A stretch of 31,522 nt of DNA from Bacillota bacterium (GCA_030705695.1 JAUZPX010000004.1:1-31522), one strand, 5' to 3'; positions 15,435 to 23,368 are shown, numbered from the stretch's first letter. A program made the numbers and translations. Notes: generated by a model from the sequence alone, not told the origin.

Positions 15435-16289
15435 TTATTTATCAAGTAATTTAACAAGTTCCTGTAAATCTTCAGGACTGTAAAAATCAATTTCCAAAAC
15501 GCCGCTTTCATTTGCTTTTAAAGCGGATATTTTAACTTTTCTGCCTAGATGCTCCGTAAGAGCAAGTTCAACCTCACTGAAATACGAGGACTTTTTCTCT
15601 TTTTCGGATTTCTTTTTTGTCGGAGTATTTACCTTTTTTGCAAGCTTTTCCAAATCACGAACTGACATTTCAGTATTTTTGGCTTGTTCCGCTGCTTTTA
15701 TAAGCTCTGCTTCATCATGAATCGCAAGCAAAGCACGTGCGTGGCCAGCGCTTAAATCACCGTTTTTAATCATATCAATAACTTGCTCAGGCAGATTCAA
15801 AAGCCGTAAAGCGTTTGTAACTGCAGGCCGTGATTTACCGACCGACTTTGAAACCTCGTCTTGTGTAAAATTGTAAGTATCAATAAGAGTTTTATAACCA
15901 AGCGCTTCTTCAATTGCAGATAGATCTTCACGCTGAAGATTTTCAATAAGTGCGATTTCCATTGTTTCGCTGTCTGAAAGTTCTCTGATTACTACGGGTA
16001 CTTCGCTTAATCCCGCCATACGTGACGCACGGAAGCGGCGTTCACCTGCCACAATTTGATATCCGCCAGTTAAAAGAGGCCGCACTAGTAACGGCTGTAA
16101 AACTCCGTGTTGAGATATAGAAGCGGCAAGCTCAACTAATGCTTCATCGTTAAATTCCGAACGAGGTTGCGTTCTGTTCGGTTCAATTTCAGAAAGTTTA
16201 AGCTTTACCGCAGAATTGCTGTTTTCACTTTCATTTTCCATAAATATTGCGTCAAGACCCTTACCGAGTCCGCCTTTTTTAGTTGCCAC
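15435..16289 (-). CDS. parB: Chromosome-partitioning protein ParB (Spo0J)
   Basis: 284 aa. It loads at parS sites as a CTP-dependent clamp, recruits SMC and works with ParA to segregate origins. In order: the classic N-terminus KKGGLGKGLDAIF (the ParA-stimulating tail), the ParB/Srx domain with the CTP-binding GERRFRA at 82-88 and ENLQREDLSAIEEA, a helix-turn-helix around 142-163 (TQDEVSKSVGKSRPAVTNAL), and a basic linker before the dimerisation domain. The start is ATG 16289, 18 bases after parA. I found no convincing parS in the window. Confidence 0.96.
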   Translation of the reverse strand: MATKKGGLGKGLDAIFMENESENSNSAVKLKLSEIEPNRTQPRSEFNDEALVELAASISQHGVLQPLLVRPLLTGGYQIVAGERRFRASRMAGLSEVPVVIRELSDSETMEIALIENLQREDLSAIEEALGYKTLIDTYNFTQDEVSKSVGKSRPAVTNALRLLNLPEQVIDMIKNGDLSAGHARALLAIHDEAELIKAAEQAKNTEMSVRDLEKLAKKVNTPTKKKSEKEKKSSYFSEVELALTEHLGRKVKISALKANESGVLEIDFYSPEDLQELVKLLDK

Positions 16290-16307
16290 CTATTTCAGTC
16301 CTTTTAT

Positions 16308-17072
16308 TCAAGAATTATTCTGAATGATTTCGCTTGCCAAATCAAGATAAGCTACCGAGCCTTTTGACATCCTGTCGAAATACATGATGGGTTTCCCGAA
16401 GCTCGGAGCCTCCGAAAGCCGAACGCTTCTTGGAATAACTGTTGCAAATACCTTGCGAGGAAAATATTTTTTAACTTCGTTAACTACCTGCTGAGTAAGG
16501 TTTAACCTACCGTCATACATTGTGAGGAGAACACCCTCAATTTCCAGAATCTCGTTGTATTGCCGTTTGACTCTGCGTACAGAGCTCATAAGCTGTGACA
16601 AACCCTCAAGCGCATAATATTCGCACTGAATAGGTACGAGGATTGTATCGCAGGTACAGAGGGCGTTTGTTGTGATAAGACCCAAAGACGGTGGGCAGTC
16701 GATGAAAATATAATCATAATTCCCACGGATTGCGCTAATTGACGTTTTCAGCCGTGCCTCACGATGAGAAATATCAACAAGCTCCAATTCGGCAGCGGCA
16801 AGGTCAATTGATGACGGAATCAAATCTAGATTGGGGAATTGCGTATGAATAATGCAATCGGAAGCTTTTACGCCTTCAATTAAAATATTATATGTGGAAT
16901 GTTTAACATTACGCTTATCAATACCAAGACCGCTGGTTGAGTTACCCTGAGGGTCGCAGTCAATTAAGAGAGTTTTTTTGCCTTGATATCCGAATGCCGC
17001 TGATAAGTTAACGGACGTGGTCGTCTTTCCGACTCCGCCCTTTTGATTCGCAATTGCAAATATTTTTGCCAA
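16308..17072 (-). CDS. parA: Chromosome-partitioning ATPase ParA (Soj)
   Basis: 254 aa starting at TTG 17072, which encodes the expected MAKIFAIANQKGG opening and has AGGGGG 7 bases upstream. It is a Walker-type ATPase that binds nucleoid DNA as an ATP dimer and is released by ParB. The deviant Walker A KGGVGKTT is at 11-18, the second conserved segment LLIDCDPQGNSTSGLG follows, and IFIDCPPSLG is the Walker B region. No N-terminal DNA-binding domain is present, so this is the chromosomal Soj type, not a plasmid ParA with HTH. The weak start codon and the RBS inside an inverted repeat suggest limited translation. Confidence 0.95.
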   Translation of the reverse strand: MAKIFAIANQKGGVGKTTTSVNLSAAFGYQGKKTLLIDCDPQGNSTSGLGIDKRNVKHSTYNILIEGVKASDCIIHTQFPNLDLIPSSIDLAAAELELVDISHREARLKTSISAIRGNYDYIFIDCPPSLGLITTNALCTCDTILVPIQCEYYALEGLSQLMSSVRRVKRQYNEILEIEGVLLTMYDGRLNLTQQVVNEVKKYFPRKVFATVIPRSVRLSEAPSFGKPIMYFDRMSKGSVAYLDLASEIIQNNS

Positions 17073-17079
17073 AAGACAA

Positions 17080-17117
17080 CCCCCTTAATGCTATCTACCA
17101 AATTATAGCATAGGGGG
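17080..17117 (-). promoter_or_regulatory. Inverted repeat covering the parA -10 and ribosome binding site
   Basis: CCCCCT (17080-17085) pairs with AGGGGG (17112-17117), and ATGCTAT (17088-17094) with ATAGCAT (17105-17111), with a two-base bulge. On the - strand the promoter-proximal arm overlaps an extended -10 (TGCTATAAT, complement of 17102-17110) and the other arm is the ribosome binding site. In a read-through transcript from the ABC-F gene the RBS would be buried in this stem. Confidence 0.65.
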
Positions 17118-17184
17118 CAAAAAAAGAAAAGTCTTTTAAAGATTTAATATAAAAAAGAGAATAGTTAAAATCATGTAAATATTC

Positions 17185-18801
17185 TTAATCGTCGTACCGA
17201 TCACGCAGAGAATCAATATCGAGTTTATCGATATATTCGTCATAAGTGCCTTGGAAATCGTTGATTTTACCATGGTTGATTTCGATGACACGTGTTGCAA
17301 TTGTCTGAACAAACTGGTGGTCATGCGAAGTCATAAGCAAGGTGCCGGGGAAACGAATAAGCCCTTCGTTCAGAGCGGTAATCGACTCCAAATCGAGATG
17401 GTTTGTCGGTTCGTCAAGCATCAAAACATTGGCTCCAGACAGCATCATTTTGCAGAGCATACAACGAACACGCTCTCCTCCAGAAAGGACATTTGCTTTT
17501 TTAAGAGCTTCTTCCCCTGAAAACAGCATACGGCCAAGCCAGCCACGAATATCGGTTTCAAGGTGCAGCGTTGTAAATTGACGCAGCCAGTCAATAAGAC
17601 TATATTCACAGCCATCAAAAAATGCGGAGTTATCCGACGGAAAATATGACTGTGAAGTTGTAACACCCCATTTAAAGTTGCCCTCGTCGGGTTCAAGTTC
17701 GCCTGCAAGGATTTTGAAAAGCGTTGTTTTGGCCAGAGTGTCAGAACCGATAAATGCTACTTTGTCGTTCGGTCGAATAATAAAGCTGACGTTGTCAAGA
17801 ACCTTGCGTTCACCGATAGTTTTTGAAATTCCGTTTACTTCCAGAAGATCGTTGCCGACTTCACGGTCAGGCTTAAATGCAACATATGGGTATCTTCTGG
17901 AGGACGGCTGAATATTGTTCAGCGTTAAGTTGTCAAGAAGCTTTTTTCTTGAGCTTGCTTGTTTTGATTTTGAAGCATTTGCGCTGAATCGTGAAATGAA
18001 TTCTTGTAAATCTTTCATTTTGGCTTCTATTTTTTTGTTTTGCTCTTTAGCCTGCTTCAAAGTCATTTGTGTATATTCATACCAGAAATCGTAGTTGCCG
18101 ATGTACATCGTTATTTTGCTGTAGTCAATATCGGCAATATGAGTACATACTTTATTAAGAAAATAACGGTCATGCGAAACAACGATGACAGTATTTTCAA
18201 AGTTCATAAGAAAATCTTCAAGCCAGCGAATGGAAGCTAAGTCCAGGTGGTTTGTAGGCTCGTCGAGCAGAAGAATATCGGGATTCCCGAATAACGCACG
18301 AGCAAGCAGGACCTTTACCTTTTTTTCAGCGCCGATTTCTTTCATCTTAAGATGATGAAGTTCAGGCTTTATCCCCAGTCCGTTTAGAATAATCTCGGCA
18401 TCGCTTTCTGCTGCCCATCCGCCCATTTCAGCGAATTCTTCTTCAAGTTCGCTTGCACGGATTCCGTCTTCGTTTGAAAAGTCAGGTTTGGCATAAAGAG
18501 CGTCTTTTTCGCTCATTACTTCAAAAAGACGTGCGTTGCCTTGCATAACAGTTTCGAGGACTTCCATTTCGTCAAACTCAAAATGATCCTGCTTTAGCAC
18601 GGACATTCTTTCGCCGTCAGAGATTATAACGTCACCCTTGTTAGGTTCGATTTCTCCTGAAAGAATTTTTAAAAATGTGGATTTTCCAGCACCATTTGCC
18701 CCGATTAATCCGTAACAATTGCCTTTTGTAAAATTAGCGTTTACTCCCTCAAAAAGAATACGTCCGCCATATTGCAGGGATACGCCTACTGTACTGATCA
18801 C
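17185..18801 (-). CDS. ABC-F family ATPase (YkpA/YbiT-like)
   Basis: 538 aa from GTG 18801, which has AAGGAG 8 bases upstream; a TTG at 18819 would place the start inside the RBS. Two ABC domains are joined by the ABC-F linker (about 235-300) and no membrane spans exist, so it acts on ribosomes or as a soluble ATPase. NBD1 has Walker A GANGAGKS (34-41) and DEPTNHLD (180-187) but an altered signature (EIGAEKKVK). NBD2 has an altered Walker A, GSDTLAKTT (352-360), with Ala for the last Gly, but a canonical LSGGERVR signature and DEPTNHLD. The paired ATP sites are therefore asymmetric. It resembles housekeeping YkpA/YbiT proteins more than antibiotic-resistance ABC-F. Confidence 0.92.
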   Translation of the reverse strand: MISTVGVSLQYGGRILFEGVNANFTKGNCYGLIGANGAGKSTFLKILSGEIEPNKGDVIISDGERMSVLKQDHFEFDEMEVLETVMQGNARLFEVMSEKDALYAKPDFSNEDGIRASELEEEFAEMGGWAAESDAEIILNGLGIKPELHHLKMKEIGAEKKVKVLLARALFGNPDILLLDEPTNHLDLASIRWLEDFLMNFENTVIVVSHDRYFLNKVCTHIADIDYSKITMYIGNYDFWYEYTQMTLKQAKEQNKKIEAKMKDLQEFISRFSANASKSKQASSRKKLLDNLTLNNIQPSSRRYPYVAFKPDREVGNDLLEVNGISKTIGERKVLDNVSFIIRPNDKVAFIGSDTLAKTTLFKILAGELEPDEGNFKWGVTTSQSYFPSDNSAFFDGCEYSLIDWLRQFTTLHLETDIRGWLGRMLFSGEEALKKANVLSGGERVRCMLCKMMLSGANVLMLDEPTNHLDLESITALNEGLIRFPGTLLMTSHDHQFVQTIATRVIEINHGKINDFQGTYDEYIDKLDIDSLRDRYDD

Positions 18802-18834
18802 GTTATGATCTCCTTCCAAAAATGCTTGTCTTTT

Positions 18835-18863
18835 ATTCTAACACGGTAAGGAGATTCCGTCAA
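18835..18863 (-). promoter_or_regulatory. Promoter of the ABC-F gene
   Basis: On the - strand TTGACG (complement of 18858-18863), a 17-base spacer, TAGAAT (complement of 18835-18840), about 34 bases before the start codon. Confidence 0.75.
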
Positions 18864-18901
18864 TCAAATAAGTAAATGGCAATGTTTTTTGTTTCAATTG
18901 A

Positions 18902-19834
18902 TTATTTTTTTGAAAAATCAACATTTATATTTCCGTTTGTGGTTAATAATGTCAATTCCTTTGAACCGAAATTGTAGTTTGGCAAATTGTTTGAACCGTT
19001 TGTTGTGCTTGAAGTTATATTATAAGCTGACATTTTTCCAAGTATTGTTCCTGTAATGCTACCATTTGTGGTTTTGCATCTAAAAGACGAATTTGCATTT
19101 GCATGGTCAAATCTTATACCGCCGTTTGAAGTGTCAATTTCTATTGTTCCCGCAGCAGTATTTGTTATATTGATTCCTCCGTTTGTGGTTTTACAGCTTA
19201 TTTCATTTTCAGCAGAGCAATTATTTGCTGATATTTTGGAGTTTGATGTTATCAGGGTCAAAGATTTGTTTAGCATATTTTCAGCGGTGATTCCTCCGTT
19301 TGTTGTCTGACAACTGATATTTTCAATAGAATGAAAATTCGAAACGGAAATTTCTCCATTTATTGTATTTAGCTGTATAGAAGTATTGTCGCTTCTCTTT
19401 AAAACAACATTACCGGCATGAATTTTTCCGTTTGTAGTACTCAAATTCAAATTTGTAACAACATTATTAGGGAGCTGAATCGTTATTGAATGTGGTCTGA
19501 ACAAAAAATCCAGCCAATAAACATGAAAGAAATCATGAGTATCATTTAATTGGAATTCGAGACTTCCACCGTTTTTTGTAATACTGTATTTTTCATATTT
19601 ACTTTCAAAATAAGTTATGTGTATCTTGCCGTCTGTTGATGGTTCTAGATTTATATCTGTGTTTTTTGTATTAAACGAGATTTTATTAAAACCGTCAGAG
19701 GAATCGAAATATTTTTCTGTATATTTTATGCCTGAAAGATTTTGAAGATGAAATCCTGCTACTGCAAATCCTGAGCATAAAAGAATTATGCCCGCAAGAA
19801 AGAAGGCAAGACCGATTTTCCATAAATGTTTCAT
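18902..19834 (-). CDS. DUF4097 family beta-repeat protein, membrane-anchored
   Basis: 310 aa; ATG 19834 overlaps the upstream DUF1700 stop (ATGA) and has AAAGGAGG upstream. One N-terminal membrane anchor (about 7-29) is followed by an extracellular region built of about nine short beta repeats, each around a TTNG-type turn (for example TTNGKIHAGN, CKTTNGGINITN, LLTTNGNINVD). This is the DUF4097/adhesin-like beta-helix fold, found in proteins such as LiaG of cell-envelope stress operons. It probably sits on the outer face of the membrane. Last gene of the padR-DUF1700-DUF4097 operon; function unknown. Confidence 0.88.
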   Translation of the reverse strand: MKHLWKIGLAFFLAGIILLCSGFAVAGFHLQNLSGIKYTEKYFDSSDGFNKISFNTKNTDINLEPSTDGKIHITYFESKYEKYSITKNGGSLEFQLNDTHDFFHVYWLDFLFRPHSITIQLPNNVVTNLNLSTTNGKIHAGNVVLKRSDNTSIQLNTINGEISVSNFHSIENISCQTTNGGITAENMLNKSLTLITSNSKISANNCSAENEISCKTTNGGINITNTAAGTIEIDTSNGGIRFDHANANSSFRCKTTNGSITGTILGKMSAYNITSSTTNGSNNLPNYNFGSKELTLLTTNGNINVDFSKK

Positions 19835-20430
19835 GATAAAATACCTCCTTTTTGAACAAGCAAAGATTTAATTTTGTTAAACAGTTTTTTGCATGCTTTC
19901 GCTATTAGATTGCAAATAATTACTGCAGGATAAACAGCAAGTAACATAAGCCCGACTAAAACAAATCCTGTGCCAAGCGATGTAAGGCCGATACCTGCGC
20001 TTGAGGCAAATTCAAACGGAGATGATATAACAGCAAAAACGCCGGCAATTCCCAAAGAAAAAACAACTGCGAAAATTGAAAAAATCACAGCTAAAACAGA
20101 AATTGCAAGTGCGAAAATAACAGAAAGCACAGCGATTAAAAGAGGTACCCAAATTGGTGAGCAAATTATAACAAACGCAATTTTTCCTGCTGTCCATGCA
20201 TAGCTTTTCTTTGCTTTTGCTTTTATCAGCGTGTATAGCGGCGTGTCAAGCATGATCTGTGATACTATAGAGTCTAAATCAAGGCTTGATATAGCTTCGC
20301 TTTCTGTCATACCGTCTTCAATTCTGTCGTCAATTATTTCGCTGTAATAAGCAATTGTTTTATCGATTTCTATAGGCGGTAATTGTGCAATTCTGCTTTT
20401 CAAAGCCTCCAGAAATTCAGTTTTACTCAT
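19831..20430 (-). CDS. DUF1700 (HAAS domain) membrane protein
   Basis: 199 aa; ATG 20430 has AAAGGAGG about 7 bases upstream, and the coding start overlaps padR by 8 bases. The N-terminal HAAS segment is clear (MSKTEFLEALKSRIAQLP, then YYSEIIDDRIEDGMTESEAI), a helical domain that recurs next to PadR regulators. Hydrophobic spans follow near 78-102, 103-135 and 145-180; the C-terminus is basic. HAAS proteins are thought to be partners or targets of PadR-type regulators in envelope-stress circuits. The overlaps on both sides indicate one tightly coupled three-gene operon. Confidence 0.88.
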   Translation of the reverse strand: MSKTEFLEALKSRIAQLPPIEIDKTIAYYSEIIDDRIEDGMTESEAISSLDLDSIVSQIMLDTPLYTLIKAKAKKSYAWTAGKIAFVIICSPIWVPLLIAVLSVIFALAISVLAVIFSIFAVVFSLGIAGVFAVISSPFEFASSAGIGLTSLGTGFVLVGLMLLAVYPAVIICNLIAKACKKLFNKIKSLLVQKGGILS

Positions 20431-20740
20431 TTTCGGTTCCTCCTTTAATAAAGCGGTACATTTTCATAACGTCTTCCCATTCGCAAATAAATTCAGAAAT
20501 TCTTTCTTTTCCTTGTTCTGTAATTTGATAGTATTTTCGTAATCGTGAATTATGCTCAACTTGATAAAATCTTACTAAGTTACTGCTTTCTAGCCGCTTA
20601 AGAATAGGGTAAAGCGTTGATTCCGATATTTCCACAAAAGGCAAAAGATCTTTAACGATTTTATATCCGTAAGAGTCTTCCTTTTGCAACACAGCCAACA
20701 CGCAGATATCAAGAATTCCACGTTTAAGTTGAATATCCAT
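20423..20740 (-). CDS. PadR family transcriptional regulator
   Basis: 105 aa; ATG 20740 with AGAGGTG about 9 bases upstream. It is a compact winged-helix protein: MDIQLKRGILDICVLAVLQ, YGYKIVKDL, the recognition helix region SESTLYPILKRLE and the wing RKYYQITEQGKERI. This is the small subfamily (PadR-s2), with a single C-terminal dimerisation helix. It most likely represses its own operon through the palindrome at 20759-20785, which covers its promoter. The inducing signal is unknown; the downstream membrane genes suggest an envelope-related signal. Confidence 0.93.
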   Translation of the reverse strand: MDIQLKRGILDICVLAVLQKEDSYGYKIVKDLLPFVEISESTLYPILKRLESSNLVRFYQVEHNSRLRKYYQITEQGKERISEFICEWEDVMKMYRFIKGGTENE

Positions 20741-20758
20741 AGCTATATCACCTCTTGC

Positions 20759-20792
20759 ATTATACTATATACCGCATAGTATAATTTGTCAA
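20759..20792 (-). promoter_or_regulatory. padR promoter with palindromic operator
   Basis: On the - strand TTGACA (complement of 20787-20792), a 17-base spacer, TATAGT (complement of 20764-20769). The perfect inverted repeat ATTATACTAT-N7-ATAGTATAAT (20759-20785) fills the spacer and the -10, a layout expected for PadR autorepression. Confidence 0.8.
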
Positions 20793-20810
20793 CAGGTATA
20801 TTAGAAATTT

Positions 20811-20838
20811 TAAAAAAAGGACTGCTTTTGCAGTCCTT
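20811..20838 (-). terminator. Terminator of the aminotransferase/ATP-grasp operon
   Basis: AAGGACTGC (20817-20825) and GCAGTCCTT (20830-20838) around TTTT; the - strand transcript then has a run of seven U. Confidence 0.92.
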
Positions 20839-20866
20839 AGAAATTAATTTATATGAAAAAAGAATA

Positions 20867-21883
20867 TTATTTAAAATCAGGCAAGAATTCCTTAATTTTC
20901 GGAAGCAAGCCGATACGTGGTTTATCAGGGTCGGGAAGCTGAGGGAAATCGTAAGCGGGATAGTTGTTTCCTTCAACGATTGCAGGTCCGTTTGGCGTAA
21001 GGCAAACATCCCAGCCGACATATTTGAAATCGGGAACAACAAGTGCTGCTTTTGTCACCAATTCTTTTACTTCATCCATAAATGGCAGTTTATATCCAAT
21101 AAAAGGTATATTTGTATATGGATGGCTGTCATAGTTTACAAGAGATGATGTATGTCCTTGACCTATGATTTCTCCTTTATCAAGGTCAAAATGGCAGGCG
21201 AGTCCACCGTTTTCAAGGTTGTCCACAAAATGGCCGTTATTACCCATCTTAAAGACAGCGTACAAAATATGTGCTTTTCCTTCGTTTACTAGCGTGACAA
21301 CACGCAGACAGTTTAATGCGAAAGGGTAGATTTTAGCTGCCTGCTCGTGCTGAACGATAACTTCCTCAATTACGCCAAAGTTTTTCTTTGGATTCATAAT
21401 ATAATCATAAAGCTCTTTTAAGGAATTGAAATCGGCGACTTTGATTTTCTCTATGCCTTTGCCGCTTTCACCGACATTCGGTTTTGCAAAGAAGCTTTCC
21501 TTGCCATCAATGAATTTCTCAAACATTTCAAAGTTTATATGTGCTAAATCAATAACCTCACGACCGAGAAATTCTTTAAATTTCTCATCGAAAACATTTT
21601 TCTCATCGAAAAGGTAGCAAAGGCTCTGGTCATTGAGACGCAGAACAAGCTTTTTATTTTTGAGGCGAGTGAGATATGTGCTGCGCTGTGAGGCGTTCAT
21701 GTTATAAAACTCAAAAATAATATAATCGTTGTAGCCTGCACCATATTTAAATGAGCAGAAAATAATATCAAAAAACAGTTCAATTCTGTTTTTACCTGTT
21801 TTTTGATGTATTTCTTTTACAACGTTATTGAGTTTTCCGATTCTTGCGCCAAAAATAACCCTTGCCAAATACCCGATGTTCAT
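20867..21883 (-). CDS. ATP-grasp ligase (sugar-transfer-associated ATP-grasp type)
   Basis: 338 aa; ATG 21883 with AGGAG about 6 bases upstream. ATP-grasp enzymes join a carboxylate to an amine or thiol through an acyl-phosphate. Visible are the ATP-binding lysine and glycine loop FFAKPNVGESGKG (131-143), the hinge VIEEVIVQHE (171-180), and the magnesium-binding VEGNNYP (303-309). The N-terminus is basic and aromatic. It resembles the family named after genes near sugar transferases (PF14397 type), whose substrates are unknown. It follows the EctB-like aminotransferase by 62 bases, with a hairpin between and a terminator after, so the two form an operon; the aminotransferase product could be its amine substrate (inference). 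Confidence 0.85.
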   Translation of the reverse strand: MNIGYLARVIFGARIGKLNNVVKEIHQKTGKNRIELFFDIIFCSFKYGAGYNDYIIFEFYNMNASQRSTYLTRLKNKKLVLRLNDQSLCYLFDEKNVFDEKFKEFLGREVIDLAHINFEMFEKFIDGKESFFAKPNVGESGKGIEKIKVADFNSLKELYDYIMNPKKNFGVIEEVIVQHEQAAKIYPFALNCLRVVTLVNEGKAHILYAVFKMGNNGHFVDNLENGGLACHFDLDKGEIIGQGHTSSLVNYDSHPYTNIPFIGYKLPFMDEVKELVTKAALVVPDFKYVGWDVCLTPNGPAIVEGNNYPAYDFPQLPDPDKPRIGLLPKIKEFLPDFK

Positions 21884-21909
21884 AAAACAACTCCTGAAAT
21901 ATTGATTCA

Positions 21910-21930
21910 GGGCGGAGATTTCCTCCGCCC
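21910..21930 (-). promoter_or_regulatory. Intercistronic hairpin between aminotransferase and ATP-grasp genes
   Basis: GGGCGGAG (21910-21917) and CTCCGCCC (21923-21930) form a perfect 8-base GC-rich stem with a five-base loop. No U run follows, so it more likely affects mRNA stability or partial attenuation than termination. Confidence 0.7.
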
Positions 21931-21945
21931 ATATGTGTATATGTA

Positions 21946-23208
21946 TTATATGTTTTTAAGATTGTCTGTTACTGCTTCTTTTAGTGCGCTCAGCCCTCGC
22001 AGGAGTACTACCTCATCAATTACAACAGGAGGCATAAGCTTTACAACGGAATTCTTTCTTCCTGCTCCCTCAATAATAAGGTTTTTCTCAAAGCAGCTTG
22101 CCATAATCTTACCTGCAAGATCTTCGACAGGGATTTTATCAAAATCAATTCCCCATATGCTTCCGATACCTCGAAGCGCCAGTCTGCTGTCGAGTGGGAG
22201 AATTTCTTTTTCAATAAAGCCTTTGATAATCTCGCCGTTTTTAACTGAAATTTGCTGAACATTATGTTCGAGCATATATTCAAGACCTGCTTTTGCGGCA
22301 ATGAATGCAAGTTGATTACCTCGGAAAGTACCGTTATGCTCGCCCGGTGACCAGATGTCAAGCTCAGGTTTAAACATTGTAATGGCGAACGGCAATCCGT
22401 AACCGCCTATAGATTTTGACATTGTAACAATATCTGGAACAATACCCGCACGTTCAAAGCTAAAGAATGTGCCGCTTCGGCAGCAGCCTACCTGTACATC
22501 GTCAACAACGAGAAGAATATCGTATTTATCGCAAAAAGCACGAAGACGCTTTAACCATTCAACGTCAAAAACGTAAATTCCGCCCTCAGCCTGTATGGTT
22601 TCAATCATGACAGCAGCAGGCTTTTCAATTCCCGAATGGTCGTCGGTAATAAGACGTTCCATATATTCGATACTGTCAAGCTCAGGGAACATATACGGTG
22701 CAGGGACAAAGGTTACATCAGTTAAGCTAACACCTGCACCCTCACGTGAGCATTTATCGGTAGTCATTGCAAGTGCACCCAAAGTCATGCCGTGGAAAGC
22801 ACCCATCAGTGCAAAAATGTTTCTGCGCTTTTTGTTTTTTCTGGCAAGCTTTATTGCGGCTTCATTTGCATTTGTTCCTGTGGGACCAGGAAATTGAATT
22901 TTATAGTTTAATCCACGCGGAAGTAAGACTTTTGTTTCAAAAAAATCTATAAACTCACGCTTTGGAATCGTGTACATATCTAGCGCATGAAGAATTCCGT
23001 CAGATTTCAAATAGTCAATTAGCTTTTCCTGAATATACGAGTTGTTGTGACCGTAGTTTACAGAACCAGCTCCGCTGAAAAAGTCAATATACTCTTTACC
23101 GTTTTCATCAAAAAGCAGAGCGCCTTTTGCCTTAGTAAAAACCGTAGGGAAACGGCGGCAATAAGACCGCACTTCGGATTCATAACGTTCAAATGTTTCT
23201 GTGTTCAT
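21946..23208 (-). CDS. Class III PLP aminotransferase, diaminobutyrate--2-oxoglutarate type (EctB-like)
   Basis: 420 aa from ATG 23208, which has GGAGAG about 9 bases upstream; an in-frame ATG at 23226 lacks a site. The N-terminus (ESEVRSYCRRFPTVFTKAKG, FFSGAGSVNYGHNN) matches EctB, which makes L-2,4-diaminobutyrate from aspartate semialdehyde and glutamate. Other parts: FPGPTGTNANEAAIK, GAFHGMTLGALA, the PLP-ring Asp in LLVVDDVQVGCCRSG (236/237) and the PLP-binding Lys265 in TMSKSIGGYG. Neither EctA nor EctC, nor a decarboxylase, is nearby, so ectoine is unlikely to be the product. First gene of an operon with an ATP-grasp ligase. A different omega-amino acid substrate is possible. Confidence 0.9.
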   Translation of the reverse strand: MNTETFERYESEVRSYCRRFPTVFTKAKGALLFDENGKEYIDFFSGAGSVNYGHNNSYIQEKLIDYLKSDGILHALDMYTIPKREFIDFFETKVLLPRGLNYKIQFPGPTGTNANEAAIKLARKNKKRRNIFALMGAFHGMTLGALAMTTDKCSREGAGVSLTDVTFVPAPYMFPELDSIEYMERLITDDHSGIEKPAAVMIETIQAEGGIYVFDVEWLKRLRAFCDKYDILLVVDDVQVGCCRSGTFFSFERAGIVPDIVTMSKSIGGYGLPFAITMFKPELDIWSPGEHNGTFRGNQLAFIAAKAGLEYMLEHNVQQISVKNGEIIKGFIEKEILPLDSRLALRGIGSIWGIDFDKIPVEDLAGKIMASCFEKNLIIEGAGRKNSVVKLMPPVVIDEVVLLRGLSALKEAVTDNLKNI

Positions 23209-23266
23209 AATAATATATCTCTCCATTTATCGGAAAAGGATTTACTTCCCATTAATTAACTCATTA

Positions 23267-23295
23267 ATTCTACAATTTTTGGTCGGCATAGTCAA
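23267..23295 (-). promoter_or_regulatory. Promoter of the aminotransferase/ATP-grasp operon
   Basis: On the - strand TTGACT (complement of 23290-23295), a 17-base spacer, TAGAAT (complement of 23267-23272), about 55 bases upstream of ATG 23208. Confidence 0.7.
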
Positions 23296-23368
23296 GCAAT
23301 CAAAACAAAAACGTGAAACCGATTAAAATTATCTAAAACGTATATGTTATTTTATTAATTTTTTAATT

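Noticed and set aside
21946..23208. Ectoine biosynthesis locus
   Set aside because: Only the aminotransferase step is present; no acetyltransferase or cyclase gene adjoins it.
23305..23320. parS-like half site (ACGTGAAAC) upstream of the aminotransferase gene
   Set aside because: Only the right half fits the 16-base parS palindrome; the left half is A-rich and mismatched.
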